Assembly (NCBI RefSeq): GCF_007362775.1
Contig: NZ_CP041692.1
Span: 4,588,001 to 4,652,000 of the forward strand
DNA: 64,000 nt
Source of the DNA: Microlunatus elymi
GTDB lineage: Bacteria; Actinomycetota; Actinomycetes; Propionibacteriales; Propionibacteriaceae
Direction of reading: 5' to 3'
Shown: positions 8,219 through 15,874 of the stretch, one piece after another
How positions within the stretch are numbered: the stretch's first letter is position 1
Layout of the letters: each line of letters starts with the position of its first letter
Notes under the pieces: model-generated
The model's input: only the letters and a program-made list of their open reading frames with translations
The model's database searches: none
What the model was told of the DNA's origin: nothing
Made by a program: the position numbers and the translations under genes

Positions 8219-9199
8219 TCAGCTCACCCGCACTCTCGGGTCGAGGGCCACCACGGCGATGTCGGCCAGCACCGCGCCGACGGCCGTCATCAGCGCACCG
8301 AAGGCAGCGACCGCAACCACACCGTTGACGTCCATCTTGTTGATGGTGTCGATGAAGTACTTGCCCATGCCTTCCCAGTTGAAGATGGTCTCGGTCAGCA
8401 CCGCGCCGGTGAACAGCGCCGGGATCGAGAACGCCACCTGAGTGGCCACCGGGATCAGCGACGGACGCAACGCGTGCTTGCGAATCGCATGCGACTTGGT
8501 CAGACCCTTCGCCCGCGCCATCCGGACGTAGTCGGCCGAGATGTTGTCCAGCAACAGCGACCGCTGCAGCATCTGGGTGGACGCGTACTGGGTGATGATC
8601 AACACGATCGTCGGTAACGCCAGGTGCTGCAGGATGTCCGGAATCGCCGCCAATCCGTGCACATCGGCTGATCGAGATCCGGTGACGTAGAAGACGCGAT
8701 GCCCGACGGCCTGATTGAACTTGATCGCCAGCAACACGATGCCGAGACCGGCCACGACCACCGGGATGTTCAGGGTGATGATGGACAACGCCTGGTTGAT
8801 CCGGTCGGCCGGCCGGTACTGCCGCGACGCGGCGTACACACCGAGACCGATGCCGATCAGCGTGTAGAGAATGAACGCGCCCATCATCAACTCGGCGCTG
8901 ACCGGGATGCGGAAGGCGATCTGCCCGTTCACCGGATCCCCGGTCGGGCTGTTGCCCCAGTCCCAGTGCAGCACGATGCCCTTGATCCACACCCACCAGC
9001 GTTCGAAGATCGGAACCTTGTCGTTCAAATTGTTTGCGTCCAACAACGCATCCACCTGCGCCTCCGGCAGCGGCGGGCGCCGACCGACGTACAGCGAACG
9101 GGGATGCAAAAAGAAGTTGGCCAGGAAGTAGGTGATGTTGGTAGCGATGATGATCATCAGCAGCCAGCCACCGACTCTGCGCAGCAGGTACTTGACCAC
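8219..9199 (-). CDS. ABC transporter permease, DppB type
   Basis: A 326-residue inner-membrane permease starting MVKYLLRRVGGWLLMIIIAT, the standard DppB-type first helix. It keeps the large external loop after helix 1 (about residues 35-95, with WDWGNSPTG) and the EAA loop RMARAKGLTKSHAIRKHALRP, which docks on the ATPase. It is the first gene of the operon, preceded by a long untranslated region with hairpins. The extended first loop (YVGRRPPLPEAQVDALLDANN) resembles permeases of actinobacterial complex-sugar or peptide importers; the substrate is unknown. Confidence 0.93.
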   Translation of the reverse strand: MVKYLLRRVGGWLLMIIIATNITYFLANFFLHPRSLYVGRRPPLPEAQVDALLDANNLNDKVPIFERWWVWIKGIVLHWDWGNSPTGDPVNGQIAFRIPVSAELMMGAFILYTLIGIGLGVYAASRQYRPADRINQALSIITLNIPVVVAGLGIVLLAIKFNQAVGHRVFYVTGSRSADVHGLAAIPDILQHLALPTIVLIITQYASTQMLQRSLLLDNISADYVRMARAKGLTKSHAIRKHALRPSLIPVATQVAFSIPALFTGAVLTETIFNWEGMGKYFIDTINKMDVNGVVAVAAFGALMTAVGAVLADIAVVALDPRVRVS

Positions 9200-9517
9200 T
9201 TACCGAATCCTCCAGGGAATTGGCCGCGGCGACCCCTCGCTCGCGGCTGCGGCCGAGCCGACGTACTCGTCCGCCGAAGGACGGTAACTCACAAACCCGC
9301 GACGCAACAAAACGCCCCCAGGAGCCGATGCTCCTGAGGATGTGGTTTCTGGGGCGCTCGATGCGCCAAAACGTTGCGAATCCACGCGGGTTGCCCTCCA
9401 ACTGATGCCATCCCCGCGTGACTATAGACGGCAGTTTCGCCGGGTTCACTCAGTTCGGTTCGCAGGACAGTCACAGTGTTGCAACAGTCCGAGTACGGAA
9501 TGGTTTCGGGCAGCGCA
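9200..9517. other. Non-coding leader and promoter region of the ABC operon
   Basis: I see no credible gene in these 318 bases. Reading towards the permease, a -35 TGAACC (9448-9443) and -10 TATAGT (9426-9421) with a 16-base spacer form a plausible sigma-A promoter. The leader would be about 215 nt and contains a perfect 7-bp hairpin CAGGAGC-CGAT-GCTCCTG (9319-9336). A GCCCC/GGGGC pair (9314-9318 and 9351-9355) encloses that hairpin, and a separate GGCGC/GCGCC hairpin spans about 9353-9367. It could be a cis-regulatory leader. Confidence 0.45.
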
Positions 9518-9549
9518 AAGGGCCCGCCCGGTAGACCGGACGGGCCCTT
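9518..9549 (-). terminator. Rho-independent terminator after thioredoxin gene
   Basis: Arms AAGGGCCCGCCCGGT (9518-9532) and ACCGGACGGGCCCTT (9535-9549) pair with one mismatch that is G-U in RNA, over a 2-base loop. On the minus strand the stem runs into CCCTTTGC. It begins about 20 bp past the thioredoxin stop codon. Confidence 0.8.
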
Positions 9550-9570
9550 CGGTGGCTCGGAGCGCCGGGG

Positions 9571-9957
9571 TCAGCCCTCGGGCTGCTCGCCCTGCTCTGC
9601 CTTCATCTTCTCGACCTGGGAGTGGACCTCGGCCATGTCCAGACCCTTGACCGCGGTGACCACCTCTTCCAGCGACTGCGGCGGCAATGCGCCGGCCTGG
9701 TTGAAGACCAGCACCCCCTCGCGGAAGGCCATCAGGGTCGGGATGCCCTGGATGCCCAGTGCGTCCCGCAACTCGGCGTTGGCGTCGGTGTCGAGCTTGG
9801 CGTAGACCACGTCCTCGTGCTTGTCGGAGGACTTGCTGAAGACCGGACCGAACTGCCTGCAGGGACCGCACCACTCGGCCCAGAAGTCGACCAGCACGAT
9901 GTCGTTCTCGGTGATCGTCTTCTCGAACGTGTCGGCGCTGATGTCGACCGTTGCCAT
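9571..9957 (-). CDS. trxA: Thioredoxin
   Basis: A 128-residue cytoplasmic dithiol reductase. The active site WCGPC is at residues 29-33, and the conserved cis-proline segment GIQGIPTLMAF follows near residue 70. Start ATG 9957 gives MATVDISADTFEK and has GGAGGAG just upstream; in-frame starts further upstream would add unrelated Arg/Pro-rich sequence overlapping other DNA. The C-terminus is extended by about 20 charged residues (VEKMKAEQGEQPEG) beyond the standard fold. It is monocistronic, with its own terminator. Confidence 0.95.
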   Translation of the reverse strand: MATVDISADTFEKTITENDIVLVDFWAEWCGPCRQFGPVFSKSSDKHEDVVYAKLDTDANAELRDALGIQGIPTLMAFREGVLVFNQAGALPPQSLEEVVTAVKGLDMAEVHSQVEKMKAEQGEQPEG

Positions 9958-10067
9958 AGCCTGACTCCTCCATCGTCGCCCGGGCGGGCGGCGTACTCGA
10001 TTGATTGGGTTCACTCGATCGGTGACGTCTTGGGCAACGTCACGCGGCGGTCGACTATTCCGTTCTG

Positions 10068-10127
10068 CTACTTGATCGCGACGAGGCTCTACTTGATCGC
10101 AACAAGGCTCTACTTGATCGCGACGAG
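10068..10127. repeat. Tandem triplication of a 21-bp unit at the 3' end of the methyltransferase gene
   Basis: Units at 10068-10088, 10089-10109 and 10110-10127 share CTACTTGATCGCGACGAG; the middle copy differs at two bases and the last is cut short. On the minus strand each unit encodes the last residues VAIK followed by a TAG stop, so the gene's terminal codons and stop have been copied twice downstream. This looks like slippage or unequal crossing-over and leaves the encoded protein unchanged. Confidence 0.85.
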
Positions 10128-10883
10128 TCGACGCATCGGGATGGCCAGTTCGAACGGGCCGCGGCTGCGGACCCGGTCCTCCAGATGCTCGATCGCCGAT
10201 TCCACCCGGGACCAGCGGGTCTCCGGCAGGTACAACGCCGACATCACGGTCTCCGCGTCGGCCCGCGACGTCACCCAGAATCCGTAGCGCTGCCGCGCGT
10301 CCTCGACCCGCCGCATCCCGCACCGGATCAGCGCCTGCTTGAAGCCCGCCACCTCGACGTTGCCGGGGAACTGCGGTTTGGTGTGCAGCCGTGCGGTGAC
10401 CCGGGTCAGCACCCGCAGGTCTCGCGGCGCGATCCCGCGCAGCGCCGGCGCGATCGCCGCCAACACACCACCGGGCCTGAGCACCCGGGCCACCTCGGCC
10501 AGCACCCGGTCGAGTTCGGGCACCACGATCAGCCCGAGCGAGGCGGTCACCGCGTCCACCGAACCGTCCCGCAGCGGCAGCCGCCGGATGTCGCCCTCGA
10601 TCCACGGTCCGGGGCTGCGTTCGGCGGCCAGCTTCAACTCGGCCGCGGAGATGTCGATGCCGATCACGGTGCGATCCGGGGCCGCGAGTTCGCGCGACAT
10701 CGCACCGGATCCGCAGGCCAGATCCAGCACCGTACGGACCGGGCCGGAGATCGCTCGGGCCAGCCAGCGGTACGGAGTGTGGTCGCCTGCCGTCGCCTGC
10801 GACAGCACGGCCTCGACCGCACCGGGCCGGCGGGTGTGGAAGTCAGCCAGGTAGCTTTCCCAGTCCACCTCGTCGCCGGCCAT
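10110..10883 (-). CDS. Class I SAM-dependent methyltransferase
   Basis: A 257-residue cytoplasmic protein with a Rossmann methyltransferase core. Motif I is VLDLACGSGAMSRELA (about residues 53-68), with the acidic end of beta-2 in VIGIDIS and post-motif sequence VDAVTASLGLIVVPELDRVL. These bind S-adenosylmethionine. The C-terminal third (PQFPGNVEVAGFKQALIRCG onward) resembles UbiE/Methyltransf_11-type enzymes but gives no substrate. It lies 37 bp after ideR on the same strand and could be co-transcribed. Its stop codon sits in a tandem repeat. Confidence 0.85.
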   Translation of the reverse strand: MAGDEVDWESYLADFHTRRPGAVEAVLSQATAGDHTPYRWLARAISGPVRTVLDLACGSGAMSRELAAPDRTVIGIDISAAELKLAAERSPGPWIEGDIRRLPLRDGSVDAVTASLGLIVVPELDRVLAEVARVLRPGGVLAAIAPALRGIAPRDLRVLTRVTARLHTKPQFPGNVEVAGFKQALIRCGMRRVEDARQRYGFWVTSRADAETVMSALYLPETRWSRVESAIEHLEDRVRSRGPFELAIPMRRLVAIK

Positions 10884-10920
10884 CAGCTCCTCCTGGCTCG
10901 TCGTCGAGCCCAGCTCGTGG

Positions 10921-11616
10921 TCACGCCTTGCTGACGAACAGGTGGGCGGCGGAGGCGCGATCGACCTCGCAGGCGACGCCCTCGGTCGGCGTCAACACCA
11001 CCCCGAGTCCGCCGCTACCCGCCTTCACCTCGACGCCGGGCTTGATCCCGGCCTCGCGCAGGGTGGCCATCAACTCGACGTCCTTCTGCAGTTCCTCACC
11101 GATCCGGACCAGCCGGGTCCGGACCTCGACACCGGACTCGTCGACCGCGTCAGCCAGCGGCTCGTTGCCCTCGCGAAACGACTCGACCTGCTCCCGCACG
11201 CCGAGCTCTTCCATGCCCGGGATCGGGTTGCCGTAGGGCGACAGCTGCGGCGCCTTCAGCAGCTCGATCAGATGCTCCTCGACCTCCTCGGAGATCACGT
11301 GCTCCCAGCGGCAGGCCTCGTCGTGCACGAGCTCCCACTCGAGCCCGATCACGTCGGTCAGCAGCCGTTCGGCCAGCCGATGCTTGCGCATCACCCGGGT
11401 GGCCCGTTCGCGGCCGAGCTTGCTCAACTCCAGATGCCGATCGCCCTCGACGTGCAGCAGACCGTCCCGCTCCATCCGGGCCACCGTCTGGGACACCGTC
11501 GGGCCGCTGTGGTGGAGTCGCTCGGCGATCCGCGCCCGCAGCGGGACGATGCCCTCCTCCTCCAGTTCGAAGATGGTCTTCAGGTACATCTCGGTGGTGT
11601 CGATCAGGTCTCGCAC
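10921..11616 (-). CDS. ideR: Iron-dependent transcriptional repressor, DtxR/IdeR family
   Basis: A 231-residue metalloregulator starting at GTG 11616 (MRDLIDTTEMYLKTI) with AGGAG 8 bases upstream. The helix-turn-helix IAERLHHSGPTVSQTVARMERDGLL is near-identical in pattern to mycobacterial IdeR. Metal ligands are present: Met10, and C..EH in DEACRWEHV, as in DtxR Cys102/Glu105/His106. The Cys is typical of iron rather than manganese sensors. A dimerisation domain and an SH3-like C-terminal domain (VEVKAGSGGLGVVL) follow, giving the full three-domain length. It should repress siderophore and iron-uptake genes when Fe2+ is plentiful; none lie nearby. Confidence 0.92.
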   Translation of the reverse strand: MRDLIDTTEMYLKTIFELEEEGIVPLRARIAERLHHSGPTVSQTVARMERDGLLHVEGDRHLELSKLGRERATRVMRKHRLAERLLTDVIGLEWELVHDEACRWEHVISEEVEEHLIELLKAPQLSPYGNPIPGMEELGVREQVESFREGNEPLADAVDESGVEVRTRLVRIGEELQKDVELMATLREAGIKPGVEVKAGSGGLGVVLTPTEGVACEVDRASAAHLFVSKA

Positions 11617-11670
11617 GTCGCCATCTCCTGACTGGTGGGGGCCGCCGACCGTACGGCAGAAATCTGGAAC

Positions 11671-11841
11671 GATGCAAGATTATCTTGCATCCGCCGATTT
11701 GCGGCGTCGCGAGCGGCGCCAGACGGGTGTGCTGGCAAGGCGCCGCTGCGAAGGGCTACCGGGCGTAACGCGAGCGGCGGCAACGCCGCCAGCGCGCCCG
11801 TATGGGGCCGCGCAGCAGCCGGAAATCGGCGGATGCAAGAT
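11671..11841. repeat. 171-bp inverted-repeat element upstream of ideR
   Basis: At its left end 10-bp arms GATGCAAGAT (11671-11680) and ATCTTGCATC (11682-11691) form a perfect palindrome. ATCTTGCATCCGCCGATTT (11682-11700) then pairs perfectly with AAATCGGCGGATGCAAGAT (11823-11841), which overlaps the aldolase stop codon. The pairing resumes after one mismatch with CGGC/GCCG. The roughly 120-bp interior is rich in GCGGC/GCCGC and can fold further. GATGCAAGAT or its complement occurs three times. It could be a MITE- or REP-like element, a structured terminator, or an operator array. On the minus strand a -35-like TTGCAT lies inside the palindrome. Confidence 0.7.
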
Positions 11842-12686
11842 TAGTCCACGGGCGCCCCGTGCAGCATCCCCAGCAGACGCGCCACCTCGGCGGCCACCGC
11901 GTCCCGGGCCGGGCCGAGATACTTGCGGCTGTCGACCAGCTTCGGATCGTCGCCGAGTAGGTCCCGGACGGTGCCGGTGAACACCACGTTCAGGTGGGTG
12001 GCGATGTTGATCTTGGTCATCCCGGCCCGGACCGCGCGGACGATCTCGTCGTCGGGGACGCCGGACGATCCGTGCAGCACCAGCGGCACCGGGACCGCGG
12101 CCTTGAGTTCGGCGATCAGCGCCAGATCGAGTACGGCGGTCCGGCTGGTCATCGCGTGCGAGGAGCCGACCGCGACGGCGAGCGCGTCCACCCCGGTCGC
12201 CTCGACGAACTGCCGGGCTTCTTGCGGCTCGGTCCGCGCTCCCGGTGCGTGCACCCCGTCCTTGCCGCCGACCTCGCCGAGCTCGGCCTCGGCGTCGATC
12301 CCGGCGCGGTGACAGCGGAGGACGACGTCGGCGGTGGCGGCGACGTTGGCGTCGTAGTCCAGCTTCGAGCCGTCGTACATCACCGACCCGAAGCCGAGCG
12401 CGATCGCCTGGTCGACCAGCTCCTGATCGTCGGCGTGATCGAGATGGACGACCACCGGTACGGCCGCCGACCGCGCGATCGACAAGGTGGCCAGGGCGAT
12501 CGGCTCCAGGCCGCGGTGATACCTGACCGCGTTCTGGGAGATCTGCAGCACCACCGGCAGACCGGCCTGCTCGGCGCCGGCGACGTGCGCCTCCGCGTGC
12601 TCGATGCTGAACACGTTGAACGCACCCACTCCGGTGCCGTCGGCTGCGGCCGGCTGGAGCAGGTCGGTGAGTCGGGCCAGGCTCAT
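11841..12686 (-). CDS. Class II fructose/tagatose-bisphosphate aldolase family protein
   Basis: A 281-residue zinc aldolase, last gene of the amino-sugar operon. I start at ATG 12686 (MSLARLTDLLQPA), which overlaps the nagA stop as ATGA and has GAAGGA upstream. Family features are present: zinc ligand segment VVHLDHADD, the GEVGGKDGV loop, VAVGSSHAM, LVLHGSSGVPDDEI and phosphate-binding KINIATHLN. It cleaves a ketose 1,6-bisphosphate (fructose or tagatose) to glyceraldehyde-3-phosphate and dihydroxyacetone phosphate. The operon context with a SIS protein and NagA-type deacetylase suggests a GatY/KbaY-like role in galactosamine use, but plain FBP aldolase activity cannot be excluded. Confidence 0.87.
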   Translation of the reverse strand: MSLARLTDLLQPAAADGTGVGAFNVFSIEHAEAHVAGAEQAGLPVVLQISQNAVRYHRGLEPIALATLSIARSAAVPVVVHLDHADDQELVDQAIALGFGSVMYDGSKLDYDANVAATADVVLRCHRAGIDAEAELGEVGGKDGVHAPGARTEPQEARQFVEATGVDALAVAVGSSHAMTSRTAVLDLALIAELKAAVPVPLVLHGSSGVPDDEIVRAVRAGMTKINIATHLNVVFTGTVRDLLGDDPKLVDSRKYLGPARDAVAAEVARLLGMLHGAPVD

Positions 12687-13855
12687 ACCTCGTCCTTCCT
12701 TCTTTGCCACTCGCTCTGCCACTGACCGCCGGCCATCACCTGGAGCAGGTTTCCTTGATCATCGACGACGGCCAGGTCGGCACGCTTTCCGGACTCCAGT
12801 CGGCCGACGTCGTCCAGGCCGTGGGTACGGGCCGGGGTGGTCGCCGCCATGGTGGCGACGTCGGCAATCGGCAGGCCGAGGGTCTGCACGCAGAAGGCGA
12901 CCGCGCCCTGCATGGTCAGCGTCGAGCCGGCGATCGAACCCTCACTGCCGTCGGTGGTCTGCAACCGGGCCACCCCGTCGCTGACCCGGACGTCCAGCCC
13001 GCCGAGCCGGTAGTCGCCGTCGGACATCCCGGTCGCCACCATCGCGTCGGTGATCAGGGCGACCCGGTCCGGACCGGCCGTCCGGATCGCCATCCGTGCG
13101 ATCTCGGGATGCAGATGCACGCCGTCACAGATCAACTCGACGGTGGCCCGCGGATCGGTCAACAACACCGGCACCGGACCCGGCTTGCGGTGATGGATCG
13201 ACGGCATCGCGTTGAACAGGTGGGTGACGACGGTGGCGCCGGCGTCCAACGCATCCAGCGTCACCCGGTCGTCGGCGGTGGTGTGGCCGATCGCAACGGT
13301 CACCCCGGCGGCGACGAAACGGCGGACGGCATCGAGCGCACCCGGCAGTTCGGGCGCGATGGTGATCATGGAGATCCGGCCGTCGGCGGCGGTCAGCAGC
13401 CGGTCGACGGCGCTGGGATCCGGTACCTGCAAGAGATCCGGATCGTGTGCGCCGCGCTTGGCGGCCGACAGGAACGGCCCCTCCAGGTGGATGCCGGCGA
13501 TCTCGCCGGCGACCAGCAGCGGCGACAGCGTACGAAGTTGATCTTCCAGGGTGTCCAGCGAAGCCGTGACCAGGCTGGCGAAGATGCTGGTGCTGCCGTG
13601 GCTGCGAGCAAACGCCGCGACCCGGCGTACCGCATCGGGATCCTCGGTGGCCAGGTCGTCCCCGCCGCCGCCGTGGGTGTGGGTGTCCACGAAACCCGGC
13701 AGCACCCAGCCGTTGATCAACTCCGTCGAGCGTTCCTGATCGGGGACGTACGGCTCGACGGCTTGGATCCTCGACCCGTCGATGATCAACATCGCGTCCT
13801 CGAGCACCCCGTCCGGGGTGACCAGCTTGCGACAGCGCAGTCGTCGAATGCTCAC
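12683..13855 (-). CDS. nagA: N-acetylglucosamine-6-phosphate deacetylase (NagA/AgaA type)
   Basis: A 390-residue amidohydrolase-superfamily enzyme that removes acetate from an N-acetylhexosamine-6-phosphate in the cytoplasm. Metal and catalytic motifs are complete: DTHTHGGGGDD (HxH), IHLEGPFLS (metal-binding Glu), VAIGHTTAD, VTHLFNAMPSIHHR and ALITDAMVA (catalytic Asp). It overlaps both the upstream ROK gene and the downstream aldolase by ATGA, so three genes are translationally coupled. GlcNAc-6-P and GalNAc-6-P deacetylases cannot be separated by eye; the aldolase partner slightly favours GalNAc. Confidence 0.93.
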   Translation of the reverse strand: MSIRRLRCRKLVTPDGVLEDAMLIIDGSRIQAVEPYVPDQERSTELINGWVLPGFVDTHTHGGGGDDLATEDPDAVRRVAAFARSHGSTSIFASLVTASLDTLEDQLRTLSPLLVAGEIAGIHLEGPFLSAAKRGAHDPDLLQVPDPSAVDRLLTAADGRISMITIAPELPGALDAVRRFVAAGVTVAIGHTTADDRVTLDALDAGATVVTHLFNAMPSIHHRKPGPVPVLLTDPRATVELICDGVHLHPEIARMAIRTAGPDRVALITDAMVATGMSDGDYRLGGLDVRVSDGVARLQTTDGSEGSIAGSTLTMQGAVAFCVQTLGLPIADVATMAATTPARTHGLDDVGRLESGKRADLAVVDDQGNLLQVMAGGQWQSEWQRRKDEV

Positions 13856-14808
13856 GACGGCACGCTATTCCAGCCGAGCAGCCCGGCGCCGACCATGCCG
13901 GCCTGACTGCCGAACGCGGAGATGATCAAGGACGGCCGGCGTTGGAAGGTGAGTCGACGGTCGAACTCCTGCTCGATCCGTGGCAGCAGCAGGTCCGCGG
14001 CTCCGGACAGCCCGCCACCGATCACGATCGTCTCCGGGCCGAACAACGTCACCGCGATCACGAATGCCTCGGCCAGCGCCGTCGCGGCCAACTCGAACGC
14101 CGACTGCGCCGCATGATCACCGTTGCGGGCGGAGGCGGCGATCTCCTCCGCGCTCGGCACCCGGTCGAAGTTGGTCACGCGGGTGTAGTTGCGGACCACT
14201 CCGGCCGCCGAGGCGACGATCTCCAGGCAGCCGATGCCGCCGCAGGCACAGACCAACTCGCCGGCGGCCGGGACCGGGGTGTGGCCGAGCTCGCCGGCGT
14301 AGCCGTCGGCCTCCAGCAACCGGCCGTCGACCACCACGGCGGCGGCGATGCCGGTGCCGAGCGGCACGAAGAGCAGATTGCTGCTCCCCCGAGCCGCGCC
14401 GAGCTGCCATTCGGCCAGCCCGGCGGTCCGGACGTCGTGCCCGATCGCACCGGGCAGCCCGAGGCGCTCGGTCAGCGGTCCGGCGACCTCGACCTCGTAC
14501 CAGCCGATGTTGGGGGCGGCGATCACGGTGCCGGATTCGGAGTTGATGATGCCGGGCACGATCACACCGAAGCCGACGACCTGCTGCGCCGGCCGGGGCG
14601 CCTCGGCTTCGACGAAGGCGGCGATCTCGTCACCCAGCCAGCTGACCGTGCCGAGGCCGCCGTCGCCGTCCGGGCCGGCGGTGATCTTGGTGGGCACCTT
14701 CGTCTCGGCCAGCACCGTCGCGTTGCGGTCGATCAGGCCGATCTTGGTGTAGGTGCCGCCAAGATCAACAGCGGCCACCAGCGGGGTCGGTTCGGATTCT
14801 GTTGTCAT
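13852..14808 (-). CDS. ROK family sugar kinase
   Basis: A 318-residue cytoplasmic kinase. ATG 14808 gives MTTESEPTPLVAAVDLGGTY, with the ATP-binding DLGGTYTKIGL at the N-terminus. The ROK signature includes the zinc-binding CACGGIGCLEIVAS and the catalytic region preceding it (GYAGELGHTPV). No DNA-binding domain is present, so it is an enzyme rather than a NagC-like repressor. It probably phosphorylates GlcNAc, GalNAc or ManNAc, feeding NagA. The upstream SIS gene ends 25 bp away; its stop overlaps the nagA ATG. Confidence 0.92.
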   Translation of the reverse strand: MTTESEPTPLVAAVDLGGTYTKIGLIDRNATVLAETKVPTKITAGPDGDGGLGTVSWLGDEIAAFVEAEAPRPAQQVVGFGVIVPGIINSESGTVIAAPNIGWYEVEVAGPLTERLGLPGAIGHDVRTAGLAEWQLGAARGSSNLLFVPLGTGIAAAVVVDGRLLEADGYAGELGHTPVPAAGELVCACGGIGCLEIVASAAGVVRNYTRVTNFDRVPSAEEIAASARNGDHAAQSAFELAATALAEAFVIAVTLFGPETIVIGGGLSGAADLLLPRIEQEFDRRLTFQRRPSLIISAFGSQAGMVGAGLLGWNSVPS

Positions 14809-14833
14809 GATCAACTTCCGGCAGGACGCGCGG

Positions 14834-15730
14834 TCAGGAGGAGAGGACGACGGAGCGGGTGAGGTTGCGCGGCTCGTCGGGATTGCCACCCAGCTTGAGC
14901 GCTCGGGCCACAGCCACCCGTTGTGCCAGCACCAGATCGACCAGCGGATCAAGATCATGATCAACGAATTCTGCACCGGTCGCGGCGACCTGATCGGCCA
15001 GACCGGCCGGGGCCTCGCCGAACACCCAGGTCAGTCGACCGGGCTGGGCGATGCTGATCGGGCCGTGCCGATACTCCATCGCCGAGTACGACTCCGCCCA
15101 ACTGGAGGAGGTCTCGCGGAATTTCAGCGCGGCCTCGTTGGCGATGCCGATGCTCCAGCCCCGGCCCAGGAAGCTGATCTGCTCGGCATCGACATGGCGC
15201 TCGGGCAAGTCGGCCTCGACCGCGGCCCGGCAGGCATCGACGATGCCATCGGGCACCAGGCCGAGTTGTCGGCGGAACAACATCAGCGCGGTGGTGGCGA
15301 AACGGGTCTGCACCACCGACGTCTCGTCGGCGAAGGACAGGTCGATCACCTCGTCGGCCGCATCGACGATCGGCGTGTTCAGGTCGGCGGTCAGCGACAC
15401 CGTCGGCGTCCTGCCCTTCACCTGCTCCAGCAACTCGATCACCTCGGTGGTGGTGCCGGAGCGGGTGATGGTGACGATCCGGTCGTAACTGCGACGCAGC
15501 GGGGTCTCGGTGGCGGTGAAGGCGTCGGACTCGCCGAGCCCGGCCGCTTCCCGCCAGGATGCGAGCACCTGGCTGACGAACCAGGACGTACCGCAGCCGA
15601 CGAACGCGACCCGTTCGCCGGTCCTGGGCAGGCGATCGGCGACCTGGGCGGCCAGGTCGACGGCCCGGGACCAGGTCTCGGGCTGAGAAGCGATCTCTGC
15701 GGTGACGTACTGGCCGGGCGCTGTGACCAC
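14834..15730 (-). CDS. SIS domain sugar-phosphate isomerase/deaminase (AgaS/GlmS-like)
   Basis: A 298-residue protein with two SIS domains and no glutaminase domain. Sugar-phosphate-binding signatures are VAFVGCGTSWFVSQ (about residue 40) and VTITRSGTTTEVIELL (about residue 85), with FLGRGWSIGIANEAALKFRE and SAMEYRHGPIS in the second domain, as in AgaS-type deaminases. I choose GTG 15730 because GGAGGA precedes it; a longer frame would run through the divergent regulator. It is first in the operon and likely converts a deacetylated hexosamine-6-phosphate to a ketose phosphate plus ammonia. There is no separate NagB in the cluster, which fits that role. Confidence 0.85.
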   Translation of the reverse strand: MVTAPGQYVTAEIASQPETWSRAVDLAAQVADRLPRTGERVAFVGCGTSWFVSQVLASWREAAGLGESDAFTATETPLRRSYDRIVTITRSGTTTEVIELLEQVKGRTPTVSLTADLNTPIVDAADEVIDLSFADETSVVQTRFATTALMLFRRQLGLVPDGIVDACRAAVEADLPERHVDAEQISFLGRGWSIGIANEAALKFRETSSSWAESYSAMEYRHGPISIAQPGRLTWVFGEAPAGLADQVAATGAEFVDHDLDPLVDLVLAQRVAVARALKLGGNPDEPRNLTRSVVLSS

Positions 15731-15810
15731 CGGGTCCTCCAGGGATGTCGTACGGGATGAAAGTCCCGCTCGAACGGATGAATTGTGCTTATTTCCTACG
15801 CAAACAAGCA

Positions 15811-15824
15811 GATATGAACATATC
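15811..15824. promoter_or_regulatory. Palindrome in the amino-sugar operon/DeoR divergent promoter
   Basis: GATATG-AA-CATATC is a perfect 6+2+6 palindrome midway in the 144-bp intergenic region between the SIS gene and the divergent DeoR gene. The surrounding 60 bases are the most AT-rich of the locus, as expected for overlapping promoters. It is a plausible operator for the adjacent DeoR regulator. Confidence 0.5.
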
Positions 15825-15874
15825 ATGCTGGGAACCCGCCGGGGTCCGAAAAGCCCGCGGGACAGGAGGCAACG

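Noticed and set aside
10068-10127. Possible CRISPR array
   Set aside because: The units are contiguous, with no unique spacers and no cas genes.
11671-11691. Palindrome as a canonical IdeR/DtxR iron box
   Set aside because: The known box is TTAGGTTAG-type. GATGCAAGAT does not resemble it.
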